DNA from: Dermatemys mawii
Taxonomy: Eukaryota > Chordata > Testudines > Dermatemydidae
Length of the DNA: 64,000 nt
Assembly: GCA_007922305.1 (NCBI GenBank)
Contig: ML677344.1
Location: 2,256,497 to 2,320,496 of the forward strand
Reading direction: 5' to 3'
The translations under genes were made by a program, and so were the position numbers. Every line of letters starts with the position of its first letter. The first letter of the stretch is position 1. The notes under the pieces are model-generated. The model made no database searches. It had not been told where the DNA came from and saw only the letters and a program-made list of their open reading frames with translations. Below, piece after piece: positions 21,804-34,112 of this stretch.

Positions 21804-22333
21804 CTTCCTCGATCCCCAGGAACAGAGACTCAAGTAATTGGTGTCCTTTGATTTCCTTGGATTCTGGCTCTTCTGAAAGGGGAAAAACTTCTTGTTCCAG
21901 GGCAGCTGCTTGGAAATTATCCCGGCTTCCTTAGGCAATGAGTATAACTCACTGTCTGCTTTACCAGCCAGGACTCCTGCTCCCATCTTGGAGCTGCCGG
22001 GCTGCCTTCTGGCACTTCCGGGCCAGGACACCGGGTTTAACACGGCTGCTTTGGGGAAAAGAGCGACGAGATTTTGAGCGACTAGAGGCACTTAATACCT
22101 TGCTCTTTAACACCGTCCCGAGCAGCCGCTGTCCAGGGGACCCAGTGTTGACTCAGAGGGAAGAGTGCCGTCCCCCCTTGCCTGAAACACCATTACCACA
22201 TCTTGCAGCAGGGCTGCTCTGCAATTTGCCCGCAAAAGCAGCCTGGAGTTATCTGCAGTGCAGAGGTAAAATCAAGGAAGCCGTGATGGTATCATTGTGT
22301 TGCCAGTACTGCATAAGGGTGCATCAACGAGGC
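21804..22333. other. unclassified non-coding segment
   Basis: No gene or named repeat recognised. Confidence 0.4.
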
Positions 22334-22335
22334 CT

Positions 22336-22453
22336 AGAGTGACCAGGCAGCAAGTGGGAAAAATCAGGATGGGGATTGAGGGGTGATAGGAGCCTGTATA
22401 AGACAAAGATCCCAAAATCAGGACTGGCCCTATAAAATTGGGACATCTGGTCT
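22336..22453 (+). mobile_element. short 'gaccagacagcaa' element, copy 3
   Basis: agagtgaccaggcagcaagtgg... 'gataggagcctgtataag' ... 'ccctataaaattgggacatctggtc'. Full-length and slightly more diverged than the copy at 14386. Confidence 0.75.
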
Positions 22454-22459
22454 AGGCCA

Positions 22460-23370
22460 GATTCATCCTGGGCATAACTCCTGTGACCCCCAAGGGGGAA
22501 ATAAACTCAGGGCGTTTTGGCAAAGAAGCCACAGGTCAGGAGCGATGGGGGATCCAATTCTCACTCTTGCCCTGGACTGCTCCGTGGGGAGCCGCTACGA
22601 ACCTGGTCTCCTCTAGTCTTGAGACAGGTCCATGTGCTGTTCCCGGGGTTTATTGCTTCTCCTGTACTTCGATGAAGTATTGCACTACAGCGACTTGGCA
22701 GGGGCGGGGGCGCGCCTGTTGCATTTCACCGTAGTAATGACATGGCCCGGGAGCTGGCGAGGGCGACTGGACTCCTGTGAGTGACACGCTGCTGCGATGT
22801 GTCTGCGATAACAAAGCTGGCTCCTGGGAACGGGGCCTCGGATGAGGGGGCAAGCGCTGGGTGAGACATGAACTCGATCCCCTGGGAAGACAGGTTCAGC
22901 TTCAGTGGTCTCGGGCTTGTCACCGGAACACGGCGTCCTTATTAAACGCGGGGCCGGGGAGAGGAAATCGCCACGGGGCTGGTTTATTTCAGCTGGGAAA
23001 TGTCAGACTCTGGGCCGCTGCCCTGGTTCGGGAGCTGTCAGAGCAGGCTCTGAACACCCTGCCCCCGTCATGTGTCTCAGCGCTGACAGCAGGGCTTGGA
23101 GGGGAGTTAAAATCGACTCTAATCAGAAGACTCCCCGGTCCCCAAAGCTGTCCTTGCAAGTGGGGGAGGTCCATTGGGGCATCCCTGCTCACTGCCACTC
23201 GCAGACAGGAGCGGGTTGCTCACCAAAAGCTGTCCCAGCTGTCGGGGCATGGTGTTGAGGGACTGTGCCTTTAAGGGCTGAGCTTCCCAGCCAGGGCATC
23301 TGAGTGCTGCAAAGGCACAGCCAGCTGGAGCCAAACCCCAAATAGAGCAGTTCTTGTAGGCTGCTGACGC
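22460..23370. other. unclassified, moderately GC-rich segment
   Basis: No gene recognised. Several overlapping open frames of 80-137 codons on both strands have no domain I recognise. Confidence 0.35.
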
Positions 23371-23371
23371 A

Positions 23372-23560
23372 TGCAGGGCCCATCCACACCGCCACAAAAG
23401 ACCCATGGCACAGCGGCAGCTGGGCTGGGTGGGGCTGAGAATTGCAGTGTGGACGTTCGGGCTCGGGCTGGAATCCGGGCTCTGAAACCCCACGAGGAGG
23501 TGACTGAGCCGCAACATCTACACTGAGGTCTTATAGCCCAAGCCCTGCGAGCTCGAGTCA
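23372..23560. mobile_element. degenerate MITE
   Basis: 'ggcccatccacaccgcc', 'ggtggggctgagaattgcagtgtggac' and 'caacatctacactgagg' carry the (c)tacact/agtgtgga end words of short DNA transposons. The copy at 39850 is of the same general type. Confidence 0.45.
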
Positions 23561-25755
23561 GTTACTGTGGGGCTTTTTACAGACGTGCCCGGGGCGATTC
23601 CCTGACCCTCACCGGGGCAGACTGGCGGCCTTGGTGCAGCAGCTGTTTACTCCAGCCAGGCCCGCCTGGTGGGTGGGAGGGGGGCGGTGGTATGACCCCT
23701 TCACGTTGGCATGGCAACTCCAGGCCTAGCTGTTGCTGCTCCCAGTGAGGGGTAGGGTGGCCTAGTGGAGGGCCCCTGCCTAGGGGTCCTGTACTTCCCA
23801 GCGGCCCCCACTTGGCTGAGAGTGCCAACCTGTTAGCTGTGGGGACTTCATGAGCTGGGGACCCCTTTGCCCACTGGTGCAGTTCCTAGAGGAATCTCCG
23901 CAAATCACCCGGGACCCTCCCACCACAAGCGGGCCCTGCTCAAGCACTCGAGTCGGATGCTAAAGACTAGTCAGACCAAAGAGCCTTTAAAATTCAGCAT
24001 TAAGTCTCTTTCTCCCCACCCCCCTTTGAATGGGTGTGTTTTGATTTACTTTGAGTATCAGATCTTGGCACAGGATTTCTCTCCTCCAGAGCACCAGTGT
24101 CTCCCCTTATTATGTTCTCCAGGAAAAAAAACCCCAGTCACCTTCCAAGATAACAGAGGCCCTGCTGCTATGATGATGCTACTGTTCCCTTTTATCAAAT
24201 ATTCTCCTAAAAGGGTTTCCCGGGACGTGTGCCTAGGAAAGGGGAGAAAATCAATGTGCTTTGTGCCGTCTTTTGCTCTCTTCTTTTTGGCTGTGTCGAC
24301 ATAAGGAGAGGGTGTCTGTTATCAGAGTGATCGGTCTGTCGGGACGCTCACGCTCTCCCTAACCAAAGGCCAGCCACACCTTTCCTGGGCCCCGAGGAAC
24401 ACGTCGGATTGTCATAGCATGGAGCCGATTGCTACCACCCTTCTTTTCCATACGGCACCACGACGAGTCCCAGCGTGCACTGCTTCATGTTGCCCAGGAA
24501 GGGTGCTTTCTAGAACTCCAGCTGGCCACATCTGGGAAGCCCCGTGGCTACTTTAAGGGGAGCCGGGCTCTGCCTTGCCTGGGAGTAGCAGTTACTCTCC
24601 CCTACCCCCAGGTGATCCCAATCTGGTGGCTTCATTCTCATGGGTGACCCCAGCTGGGAAAGGGTCAGGGAGGACTGCACAGAGGGGAGATCCCCGTTAG
24701 GAAGAGGAGACCCCAGAGAGAAGACCAGGGGGGTCCTCTCACTGGGGAAGGCAGGCTGGAGAGGGCCACAGGGATGGACTTAGTCTCTGGGGTGGGCCCT
24801 GAGAAAGGGCAAAGCCCCGAGAAGCAATCCTGTGGCTTGGTGTTCCGGGGGGTGGGGGGGACCTGGGGAGAGGCTACATGAGCCAAAGGTTACTGGGAAG
24901 CAGCCCAAGGGACTGGGAGGTGGGTAGCAGCCCATTTGAAGGGGCAGACCCAGGTGCTGACACCAGGGTCCCTGGGCCGGAACCCAGAGCAGAGGGTGGG
25001 TCCTCTACCAGCTCTGAGGGAGGGGTGTAGAAGTCCCAGCACAAGAACGACTGAGTCCAAGGTGGGGCTGAGGATGGAGCCCCGAGGATGGGTTGACGAG
25101 GAGCCCAAGCGGGGGTGGAAAGATCTTGATTTCTAGGTGATCTTTAGTCACAGCGGAAAGGGGTCTGGACGAGATGGGATTTAGCTGGAGGGCTAAGCTG
25201 TAGAGAGGGGTCCTCATGCCCCATCTTAGTGCCAGGAGCCCCCCTCGGCCCTGAACAAGAGCATCAGTCGCAACACACAAACGTCTATGCATCAGGTAGC
25301 AACACCGTTCACTCATGGGGTTGCAACACCACTCACTCAAATTTGGACCGGATTCCCTTCTATCATGGTGTAATGTCCGGGCCAAATTTGTGTGGCGTTG
25401 ACAGCCTGTGCAAAGGGTCACCCTGCCACCCACTCAAAGATGGCCCAGTTTGCTGCAGTGAATTCGCCCTCGGCTGTAGACAAGATCAGAGGGGCAGTTG
25501 ACAGGGGGTGTCAGAGGCAAAGTTCCTTGCAGTGCCACGCTCAGACACCAGCGGGTGCTGCGGTGGTGAGTGCCGGTGCTTACATTCATCCAGCTCTATG
25601 AGGGGTGAATGAAACCTGAAAAACCTTCCCCGAGGCGTCCTGGAGAGTTCGCTAACTCTGGTCAGCTTAATTAAGGCCTCTGAGAAGGTCCTGCCCATCC
25701 TTGTTGATACCAGGTAGTACTCACGGGGTAGGCACCTTACAGAAGATGCTTCTGA
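23561..25755. other. unclassified non-coding segment
   Basis: No gene recognised. 24640-25110 is purine-rich on the plus strand with many gggag and agagg words, and could belong to an LTR-element internal region that I cannot identify. Confidence 0.35.
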
Positions 25756-25759
25756 GAGG

Positions 25760-25850
25760 GAGGACGGAGAACCACCATTCGGTTCCTGTTCTGCCACTTT
25801 TCCCATGTGACCTGGGGTAAGTCACTTTATCTGCCTGTGCCGAGTTCATC
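25760..25850 (+). repeat. MIR-like SINE fragment
   Basis: 'cctgttctgccacttttcccatgtgacctggggtaagtcac' is the conserved MIR core. Confidence 0.7.
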
Positions 25851-25914
25851 CCTCTTTGTTCTTGTGCCAACACTGGTCCTTTCGAATAGCTCCTCTCCCT
25901 CCCTGGTCTTCACC

Positions 25915-26110
25915 CCTGGGTTTAGTTCCAGAACAGTGAGAAGGTTTCTAACCACTAGAGGAGAGAGGTTTTGGAACAGCCTTCCAGGAGCATAGGAAGG
26001 GGCACATAACCTAAGTAGCTTTAAGATAGAGCTTGATACATTTCTGACGGGCCTGCCTGGGCTTTCAGGGAGCCGGACTTGTGGTCCACGAGGCGCCTAT
26101 GTTCTTAAAT
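25915..26110 (+). mobile_element. CR1 LINE 3'-end fragment
   Basis: 'ggagagaggttttggaacagccttcc', 'aagatagagcttgatacatttctga' match a CR1 subfamily 3' region different from the one at 10392. Confidence 0.6.
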
Positions 26111-26114
26111 GAAC

Positions 26115-26425
26115 ATTTGCATGACAAGTTTGTTTCCTTTCAAACTTGCGGAAGGAACAAACTCTTTCATTTCAAATTTTGTTTTTCCTTGTTTTGCTTT
26201 TCCTCTCTTTTCCCCCCCTTTACGAGAAGAAAGCGTGGGAAATTCCCCCCCCCCCCGCCAAAAAAGAAAATGAAGCTGAACATATTTTTTTAGGTTTGAA
26301 TGGAAGCAAAAGGAACATGTTAGATTCAAAATGAAACACGAGTTTCATTCCATCAAAAAACTGCATGGAAAAAAAGAAATCTTAACTTTTTTTCTGGGAA
26401 CTGCTGACCAGTTTTCAACCAGCCT
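26115..26425. repeat. AT-rich inverted-repeat-like segment
   Basis: Alternating tttcatttcaaa and atgaaacacgagtttcat-type words with a poly-C run (near 26246-26257). It resembles the segment at 35560-35990 and a common AT-rich interspersed repeat of reptiles. The open frames inside are compositional. Confidence 0.4.
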
Positions 26426-26980
26426 TTGATTTAACACTCCCAAGGAAGAGATGGACATAGGCTATGATGCTGCAATTATTCCATGTAGGACAATGTACGT
26501 CTTAGCGGTACAAATATCACTTTTAATACTGTCTTAAATTTGAGGTGGGAATGTGGTTAAGTTTTTTTTGCGAGAAGCACTGCAGGAGTGGGACCTGGAG
26601 ACCTGAATGAGGTGAACAGATGCACAAACCCTTGAACAGAACTAGTTTGTATGGTACTGATATCTCATGTCACCTGCTACCCCAAAGGAAAGGGATCTGT
26701 TCACTGCCACTGCCGCTAAAATGCAGCCACCTCCGGGGTGGAGCACAGCCAGCTGTTTAACAGCACATGGGAATACCATACAGCAGTTTAAGACAGGAAG
26801 TGAAGAATGTCGCCTTCTGAAATCACCAGGATATTTGTGGCCAGGTGGGCATCTAGCCAGGAAGGGCATCACAGGCAATGAGACCAGGCTATGATGTTGA
26901 ATACTGGCCTTTGAAAGGCATCGCAGAGTATGTGTCATGGGGCTATCGAGTGAAATTATTATTGCAGTAGTGCATAAAAG
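26426..26980. other. unclassified non-coding segment
   Basis: Nothing recognised. Confidence 0.4.
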
Positions 26981-26982
26981 CC

Positions 26983-27065
26983 ACAGTCAGGATCAGGGCA
27001 TCATTGTGCTAGGTGCTGTCCATATAAAGAAGGCTCTGCCCAATCTCACTAGAAGACAAGACACA
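26983..27065 (-). repeat. MIR-like SINE tail
   Basis: 'gatcagggcatcattgtgctaggtgctgtcc' followed by 'aatctcactagaagacaagac' is the tail block seen in several other copies. Confidence 0.45.
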
Positions 27066-29115
27066 AGCAGCTGTAACAGACAAAGAGGGCACCAGGGAAG
27101 AGTGAGGTGATGGTGATTAGCATAATAAGCTGTGGTCACAGCACCCCAGCTGCCTAACTACTGTTGACTGTTTTTTCTAGCCCTCAGGAGCGAATTGGGT
27201 TTGAGAGAGGACGGTGAGGTGACTTTGCAGATGTTTACAGGAGAACTTGATTCCCGGGTAATGAACAGTGGCATGGCTGAAAAGGCAGAGGTGGAGTCAA
27301 CATTTCAATAACATCTGAGAGATGATTGGCAGGGTGGGGATAAAATAAAGGCAGGTGTTGGAGGCAAAAGGGAAATCCAGATCCTAATTTAATTCTGACC
27401 ACTGGGTCATCACAGATGTGGTATCCTGCCTCCAGCATGGCTAATACCAGATACTTCAGAGGAAGTAGGTCCTGACCCATTGCTCCAATGCACCCAGGTA
27501 ATTTATATGATGCTGTTGGTATGGGAAGCAGCACCAGAGGGCACCGTTATGCATAGCCTTGAGAGTTGTTAATGTGCGAGCAAGTTTTTAGTATTGGAAG
27601 AAAATGTTATGTTGGTTGGCTTCTGAGGCCGGTTCTTGCAGGGAACTGTGGCATGCAGAAAGGGGATTTGGATTCTGTTTCAATCTTGCTCCCTTCTCTG
27701 CTCATTAGTTCTTGGGACAGAGTTGATCTCTGGGACCTGAGCATTGCTGAAAGAGGGGATTGCCTGTGTGCCGTTAGACACCTTGTTTCAGGATAGGTGT
27801 GGAGAGTATACGGTAAACTGATTGCACTAAGAATACACTCACAATCTGTGTTGGGTTCCTCCCACAGTGGGAAACCAACCCACAGGGCTGTGACATCTGC
27901 TGTTACTTGGCAGAGGGACAACGCTATATACACAAGGAAACAAATTCCTTCCTGGCCTCAGGAGTGATCAGCAAAACCACTCCTGAAGCATGAGATCTGC
28001 CTAGCCCTTACCTTAGCATGAGTAACTTCAAGCCCAATTATCCTGCCTTGAGTCATCAGCAGACACAGGAATAAAGACCCAGCATCCCTTGCTGTAGCCA
28101 TGCGATCAGACAGAGCTGTTAGCACAGAGCCCTAGTTCTAAAAAATATTAACTTAGTCAAATAAAAGTTGGGGAAATGTGTAATTATGATTTTAATTTAG
28201 AATTTCCTAACTGTCCTTTTTTATTTTCGTAGTTCCTTTTTTGCTAGTGCTGAATGTTGAAGCAATTATGTAACTAGCAGTAAATTGCTTAAAAGGGATG
28301 ACTCATTAGAGCAAGTACAGAGAAGTCATGGCATATTTTTGGATCTCTCTCACACACACTATACCCTAGCTCGTGTTAACCCTTCAGCGGGAATGGGAGG
28401 CATAGATTAATCACAGCCCTGGACAGCTCCCTTTCCCATGCTGGCATGCAGATTTTCACCTCATACCCCAATAGTCACTAGTGCCCTCCCTTTCTCCCAT
28501 CCCTCCCAGGGCAGGGCAGAGCTCAGGAGATGGTGTGGGGGGGAACTGGGTCTGAAAAGGACACGGTTTGCACTGCAAGAAGCATGTCACTGAAGTTTGG
28601 TACCTGAGGTCTTGCTTCTCAGTTTAGCTGCATGGCAGGGAGACACCTCAGTGCGACTATTCGTGACTGTTTGCAATAGCACCTGGGATACGCTGGGCGC
28701 TTTCTGGACATACAGGATGGATTCTCCATGCCCCTGGAAGCACCCAGCCTAAGGGTGGATGGCCAGGCGAGGAGACAGAATTCAGGGAAAGGAAACGACA
28801 GACAGGATCTTCTATACAAATCAACCAGATTCAGTGTGGGATTCAAGAGTGGCCAGGCCAGGGCCCATGAGCTGAGCAATGAAGAGGGAGCTGGGCAGGA
28901 GACTGGGTGAGAGACAGACAAATGGATGGCTCAGGGCAGGAAGTCTGGCAGAGCAGAGGGGGATGATGTGTCCCTCGCCCGGGCCGGGTAAGTAGGTGGA
29001 GATGGAGTTCTGCAGAGCCCCGCAGGGTGGGCCAGTCCCCTCACTCGCCTGCAAAAGGAGGCAGGGAGCTAGTGGAGGGATTCTGAGGAGCACTGTGATC
29101 AAAGCACATCCTTAG
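27066..29115. other. unclassified non-coding segment
   Basis: No gene recognised in 2 kb. A CTCF-like motif with one mismatch (gcaccagagggcac) lies at 27531-27544. Confidence 0.4.
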
Positions 29116-29256
29116 GCCGCCAGACAACACTCCAGCATCTCCGACTGTGAAGAATTCAGAGACAGCCCCACTCCACAACATCCTTGTAAATGTAAGGCTA
29201 TCTTCAAATCTGTCCCCAAACAACTCCCAGAGAAACTCTACAAACTCACCCCCCAT

Positions 29257-30615
29257 GAACCCCCACTCCAGGGACTTTCTTCACGCGTCCCCAGAGACCC
29301 AAACAAGGGCACCCCAGCAGACCCATCCTATCTGGCCACAGCACTCTGACTGAAGGACTCTCGGGACTTCTAGAACTTTCTCCAACCGCTCACCACACAA
29401 AGGATCAGCTTCCTGCAGGACACAACTGCCTTCCTCCACAAATTCCAACATTAACAACCTCCCTCAGAACACCATCCTCGCTACCATCAATGTGAGTTCC
29501 CTAGACACCAACATCCCTCGCAATGCCGGCATCGCTGCCTGCATCCAATATTTATAAGACAATGGGCAAACCACAGATCTCCAACCCAAACACAATCGCC
29601 AAACTCATCCATTTCATCCTCACCCCTCACAATTTTACAATGAACAACAAACACTTTGCCCAAACGGTGGCACTAGGATGGCTCCCCAATATGCTAGCCT
29701 CTTCATGGTCCACCTTGAAGAGGAATTTCTGGACAAATGCACCATGAAACCAATGATATGCCTGAGATAAACTGATGATATGTTCATCTTCTGGACTGAT
29801 GACCTAACCTCTGTCGTAGAGTTCCACCACAACTTCAACAACCACCATTACATTCTCTCTGGGACACTCCTACACTAGCATAAACTTCCTGGACACCACA
29901 ATCACCTTCAACAATGGAACCCTACAGAGATCTACATGTGAGAAACCCACGGATCACTGCACCGACCATCGTAGACCCAGTAACCATCCCAAACATACCA
30001 AGAAATCTGCTATCTACAGCCACGCACTCAGCTACCACATGATATGCTCTGAGGAGAAAGTTTGGGATACAGACCTTAACCCAAAGCAGACTGCATTATG
30101 GAACAGGCCACCCAAATACCCTGAGAGAACCTGTATTGTAACAAAACCCATCCTTGATGAAAGATTTCATTCACAACCCCCTCTTCTGGCCTTCAAACAA
30201 CACCCCAACCTCGCCATGCTCATCAGAAGCAAGATCCCCACAGATCAGGACACACCAATTCAAAGCAGGCCCAGGCCCAGGCAGAACAACAGGTGCAAAG
30301 CCTGCAGACATATTTTCAGTTCTACAATGATCAACCCCCCTCCCCAACACACCTTTCAAGAGCCATGACTCTAACACAGGCCTGTCACAGCTTGTGGCGC
30401 ACCACATCCGGGGCACTGAACACCCCAAGCACTATGTGGGCGAAACCAGACAATCCCGACGCTCTGAGACTCTCAGAGGAGAATGGTAAAAGACAAAAAC
30501 ACCCCTCACCTGTGGGGATCACTCTGTGTCTGACCTCTCAGTCCTCATCCGGAAAGGAAACCCGCACAGCTCTGTCAAAAGACAAGCCTGGGAGCTTAAA
30601 GGCATAACTCTGCTA
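29257..30615 (+). pseudogene. PLE reverse transcriptase / GIY-YIG polyprotein remnant
   Basis: PLE proteins join a telomerase-related reverse transcriptase to a C-terminal GIY-YIG nuclease. Here R-P-I-L-S-G (29319-29336) and L-T-E-G-L-S-G match the N-terminal RT motifs, and a later block reads L-D-T-N-I-P. The conserved G-T-A-M-G region (near 29665-29680) appears to have lost several bases. The Y-x-D-D active-site box reads stop-T-D-D, with the taa at 29768-29770. Downstream come a zinc-finger-like C-K-A-C pair (30294-30305) and Y-V-G-E-T-R-Q-S (from 30433), the GIY-YIG core. Frameshifts and stops separate these blocks, so no enzyme can be made. Confidence 0.8.
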
Positions 30616-30620
30616 GACAC

Positions 30621-30911
30621 TTAGGCTTGTCTTCACTACAGCGGGGAGGGATCGATCTTATGGCGATTGATTTACCGCGTCTCGTCAAGATGCAATAAAT
30701 CGATCCCCAGCGGCACCCCCGTCGAGTCCGGAACTCCAGCTCGCCAAAAGGCGCAAGCTAGAGTCGACGGGGGAGCACCCCGCCGACCGTCACCGCCATG
30801 AGGATGGCAGGTAAGTCGGCTGTAGATACGCCGATTTCAGCTACGTTATTAACGTAGCTGAAATTGCATATCTACAGTCGATCCCCCTCGCTAGTGAAGA
30901 CCAGCCCTAAA
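30621..30911 (+). mobile_element. MITE, 'gatcgattta' family, inside the PLE
   Basis: The left end ttaggcttgtcttcactac and the right end gtgaagaccagccctaa are inverted repeats. PLE coding sequence resumes directly after it (aatcgcaatcttaataatgacactgg). The interior carries 'atcgatcccc', 'gagtccggaactccagc' and a perfect palindromic stretch around 30835-30865 (ttcagctacgttattaacg and its inverse). Confidence 0.8.
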
Positions 30912-31099
30912 AATCGCAATCTTAATAATGACACTGGATTTATGGCTGAGTATAACAATTTGCTGCCCACTCACTCCTCCCCCGCCTTTTTGTCCTATAC
31001 AGGGGTGTTAACGGGCCCCTTCACACTGAATGGCCCCTTGGTATATATGCTTAGCTGCTTATGCTAAACTACCGCTTTGATCTTATGAGTCCCTTTCCC

Positions 31100-31172
31100 C
31101 AGATGTGAAGAAGTGCTCTGTGTAGCTCGAAAGATGGTCTCTCACCCACAGAAGTTGGTTCAATAAACGGCA
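31100..31172 (+). ncRNA. hammerhead ribozyme motif of the PLE, C3 lost
   Basis: gtgaaga (31105-31111) is followed by a gtgc/gctc helix with one mismatch and by gaaa (31129-31132). The conserved C at core position 3 is G, so catalysis is unlikely. Its position just upstream of the 3' terminal sequence is as expected for PLEs. Confidence 0.6.
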
Positions 31173-31224
31173 TGATCTCACCCACCCATCTTGTCTCACT
31201 CATGCCTGGCTACACCGACTGTGA

Positions 31225-31610
31225 TCCAATCACACCTTCTAAATCAGTGAGTGCCGCTTTTCCAGCTCAAGGGCCTAGTGGTCCCCCTCCAGACCATCCC
31301 CTGGCCAACGCAGGGCCAGTCTCTTCTGCCAGACATCCTTTTGCCACTTAGGATGAAATGGCTCAAGCTGTGATCTGGGGAAGGGCGCAGGGGATCTGCC
31401 TGAACACCGGCAGGTGGAGAATTAATTCCCTCTGTACAGGATAGGAGCTGAAGGCCCTGCGGAGAGCACTCAGATGACTGGCAGAAAGGGGCGAGACAAG
31501 GTGGAGCTCCTGCACCATCAGTGTTAGAGGCCAGTAGAGACTGCTGTGGTCGATGAGTCTGACTTCCTCTATAGCACAGGCCAGAGAACTGCCCCACAAG
31601 GGTTCCTAGA
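31225..31610. other. unclassified non-coding segment
   Basis: Nothing recognised between the PLE and the next CR1. Confidence 0.4.
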
Positions 31611-31614
31611 GCAG

Positions 31615-31815
31615 ATCGTCTAGAGAAACAGCCCGTCTGGATTTAAAATTAGCCACTGATGGAGAATCCACCCTGGTAATTTGTTCCACTGGTTAAGCCC
31701 CCTCACTGTTAAAAAGTCTTATTTCCAGCCTGAATGTGTCTAGCTTCATCTTCTAGCCACTGAATTGTTAGATCTTTCTCTGCTAGACGGAAGAAGCCAT
31801 TATCCGATCTTAGTT
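31615..31815 (-). mobile_element. CR1 LINE fragment
   Basis: In antisense 'aaaattagccactgatggagaatccacc', 'taatttgttccactggttaag', 'tcttatttccagcctgaatgtgtctagc' are typical of the CR1 region just upstream of the 3' end. Confidence 0.75.
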
Positions 31816-32655
31816 CCCCTGGTGAGTTCTTATTGTGTCCATTTACAAGTCTACTGGGACAGATTCCCTGGGCTTCAGGGGAGCTACGCCCATTTACAGT
31901 AGTGGTAGGCCAGTTTTTGTTGTTTCAGAGCATGCTGTCCCTAGAACTGATCCCCGGGAGGGAAATCTCTGCTTAGTGATGACTTCCTTCGGTGCTGGGC
32001 TCAGCTCACTCTACCAGCTCAGACTTCCCTGGGAAAACATTCTGCAGTCTAAGAGATTGGGCACTTCTGAAACTGCCTAGATACTTGGCTTCAGTTCTCC
32101 TTTGCTCGCTGTCACTCTAAGCCAGTTGGACTAATTAAACATGATCCTGTCCTAGATCTCCTCTGAACATGAGCTCATGTGGGGGGTTTTCTTTGCCAAG
32201 AATGGCTGGTGAATTAATTTAGAAATATAAACGATGAACAAATTGTCTGTGTTTGTGTGTGTGTGTGTGTGTGTCGGGAGGAGGGAAAGGGGTGGGAAAT
32301 CTGATTCAGTTTTAATCCAGGTTAAATTAGTCAGTGAATACATGGGAGGGAAGATGGGGAAGAATAATGGGAAGGAATTAAAGCCGGCTACTGAAGTGGC
32401 CTGGAACCAGCATGCAGATACCTAGCTAGGTCACTTGCTTCTGCAGAAAATGGAAGGACAAGAAGCAAATGGCTAGAAGCTAAGAAAGAAAATGTTTGAA
32501 CTGGACGGTTGTCCTAAGGGGGAAATGTGCTGGGGACAGCAATGGTGCAGGCGTTGAAGGGAAGTTGTCTTGTGACCTGTCCAAGATGAGAGTCGTTTGC
32601 AGAACCCGTGTACGGGCTTCAAACAGCAAGATCGGATGAGGTAGCAGGAGTATCC
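31816..32655. other. unclassified non-coding segment
   Basis: No gene recognised. Contains the (GT)n run at 32245-32274. Confidence 0.4.
32245..32274. repeat. (GT)n microsatellite
   Basis: About 13 gt units, with one interruption near the left end. Confidence 0.92.
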
Positions 32656-32659
32656 AAGG

Positions 32660-32755
32660 AGCGTGTAGAGGTCCTAGCTCCGATCAGGGCCCCATTGTGC
32701 TAGGAGCTGCACGGACAGAGTGAGAGAGAGTCCCAGTCCCTGGGAGGGAGGAAAT
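32660..32755 (-). repeat. MIR-like SINE tail
   Basis: 'gatcagggccccattgtgctaggagctgcacgg' is the recurrent tail block. Confidence 0.5.
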
Positions 32756-33995
32756 CGCAATCAGAATTTATTATCCGTAAAGCCGTGAACGAGCTTGGGG
32801 CTGGGGACTTTCCCAGACCCTGTCACGCAGGTAGGCGGCTGTGCTCGCCAGGACCCCGGCGGCGAAGAGAGCCCAGATTCGGGAGGCCGGGCACAAGGTG
32901 GGGGCTTCCGAGCGATGGAAGTGGCTGCCACTGGCATGTCCCTAAGCACTTTCCAGCCCTGAGGGTGTGTTCCCCTGGGGAAATGGACCCAATGGGGGTG
33001 CACACGAGCACACTGGGTGTGGGGTAAGAGTGCCCGTGCGGGAAGCTGGGGTGGAAGCTCTGGTGTGCCCGAATACACTGAGCATCATTATTCTCACACT
33101 GTAGGCAGGGATCTTCATTCGGATGCAGGCACAGTAAGAGCCGGCGGGCGTAGAAACCCCCTCGTGCCCTAGATCACCTGCTTCCCCTGGCCTGATTCAC
33201 CTCTCATGTCCTTTGCTCATCCTCCTATTGCCGGAGTTGCCAAACTAGATTCCATCTAAGTGGGTGGCTTTAATCTAGGGGCAGCAGGGGAAAATTGGCA
33301 GCAGGCACTCCAAGACTACGCTAGGGGCTGCAATAGGCCTAGGTCATACGCAAGATGCCCCTTTTATCCCACCTCCCCTTGTCGCGTGCTTTGATTGTAC
33401 GCGGATGGCTAAAGGTTGCAGTCTCGCCTGCGATGAATGATCTAGACGTGATTCATGCCTCCATGGATGGTGACTCACGTGCACGGAGCGGAGACCTTGG
33501 GTCATCTGCCGCTCACAGCTCGTTAGCAAGTTCAGAAATGAAACGGGGCGGGGGAGGGCTGGATGCCTGGGGGGATTCTTCCCCCTAGGGTCGCCGTTTG
33601 AAGTCCTGTCCAGATGCTTGGTGGCTGCCTGGCGTTACCCTGTTACCCTGCATCAACTCTGGGAAGCAGGTTCTGTCACAGGTGAGCTCAGCCGCTATTC
33701 GGCCGCTTTTCCTGATTAAGCCAAACTCTCTGCTCAGAAGCTTTCTGGGGCAGGGGCTGTGGCTGTACAGCGCCATGCGCAAGACAGCTCTGATCCGGCG
33801 GGGGGCAGGAGGGGCAATGCTAGAGCACAGTGCATCTGAAGCTCTCAACGTGCGTTACAAGGGTGGGTGAGGGTCAGTCGTATTCCTTCTGCGGAGAGAG
33901 GCTGTCACACAGACCTGGGAACAGAAGTGGGGAAGCCTGGATCCCAAGTCGGTATCCTATCTCCATGCCATCTTGCCTCCTGGAAATCATTCTCA
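32756..33995. other. unclassified non-coding segment
   Basis: No gene or named repeat recognised. Confidence 0.4.
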
Positions 33996-33999
33996 GTAG

Positions 34000-34112
34000 C
34001 TGTAAGAACCCCAGACTGGGTCAGACCCCAGGTCCATCTAGCCCAGTGACCTGTCTTCTGACAGTGGCCGGTGCCAGCTCACCCTCAGCAGAGAGGCCCA
34101 GTTGAATGTTCT
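34000..34112 (-). mobile_element. CR1 LINE 3'-end fragment
   Basis: In antisense 'agactgggtcagaccccaggtccatctagcccagtgacctgtcttctgacagtggcc' (read from 34012), the 3' terminal block of the subfamily also seen at 46886 and 51236. Confidence 0.85.

Larger units (their letters stand above)
29120..31221 (+). mobile_element. Penelope-like element, 5'-truncated, decayed
   Basis: This is the most complete transposon body here. It starts within the reverse-transcriptase region, runs through a GIY-YIG endonuclease region and ends with a hammerhead motif and terminal untranslated sequence (gttggttcaataaacggcatg... 'cacccatcttgtctcac'). A MITE interrupts it at 30621-30911. The strand is A/C-rich, as in other PLE coding regions. 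The start is approximate because the 5' sequence decays into unclassified DNA. Confidence 0.8.
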
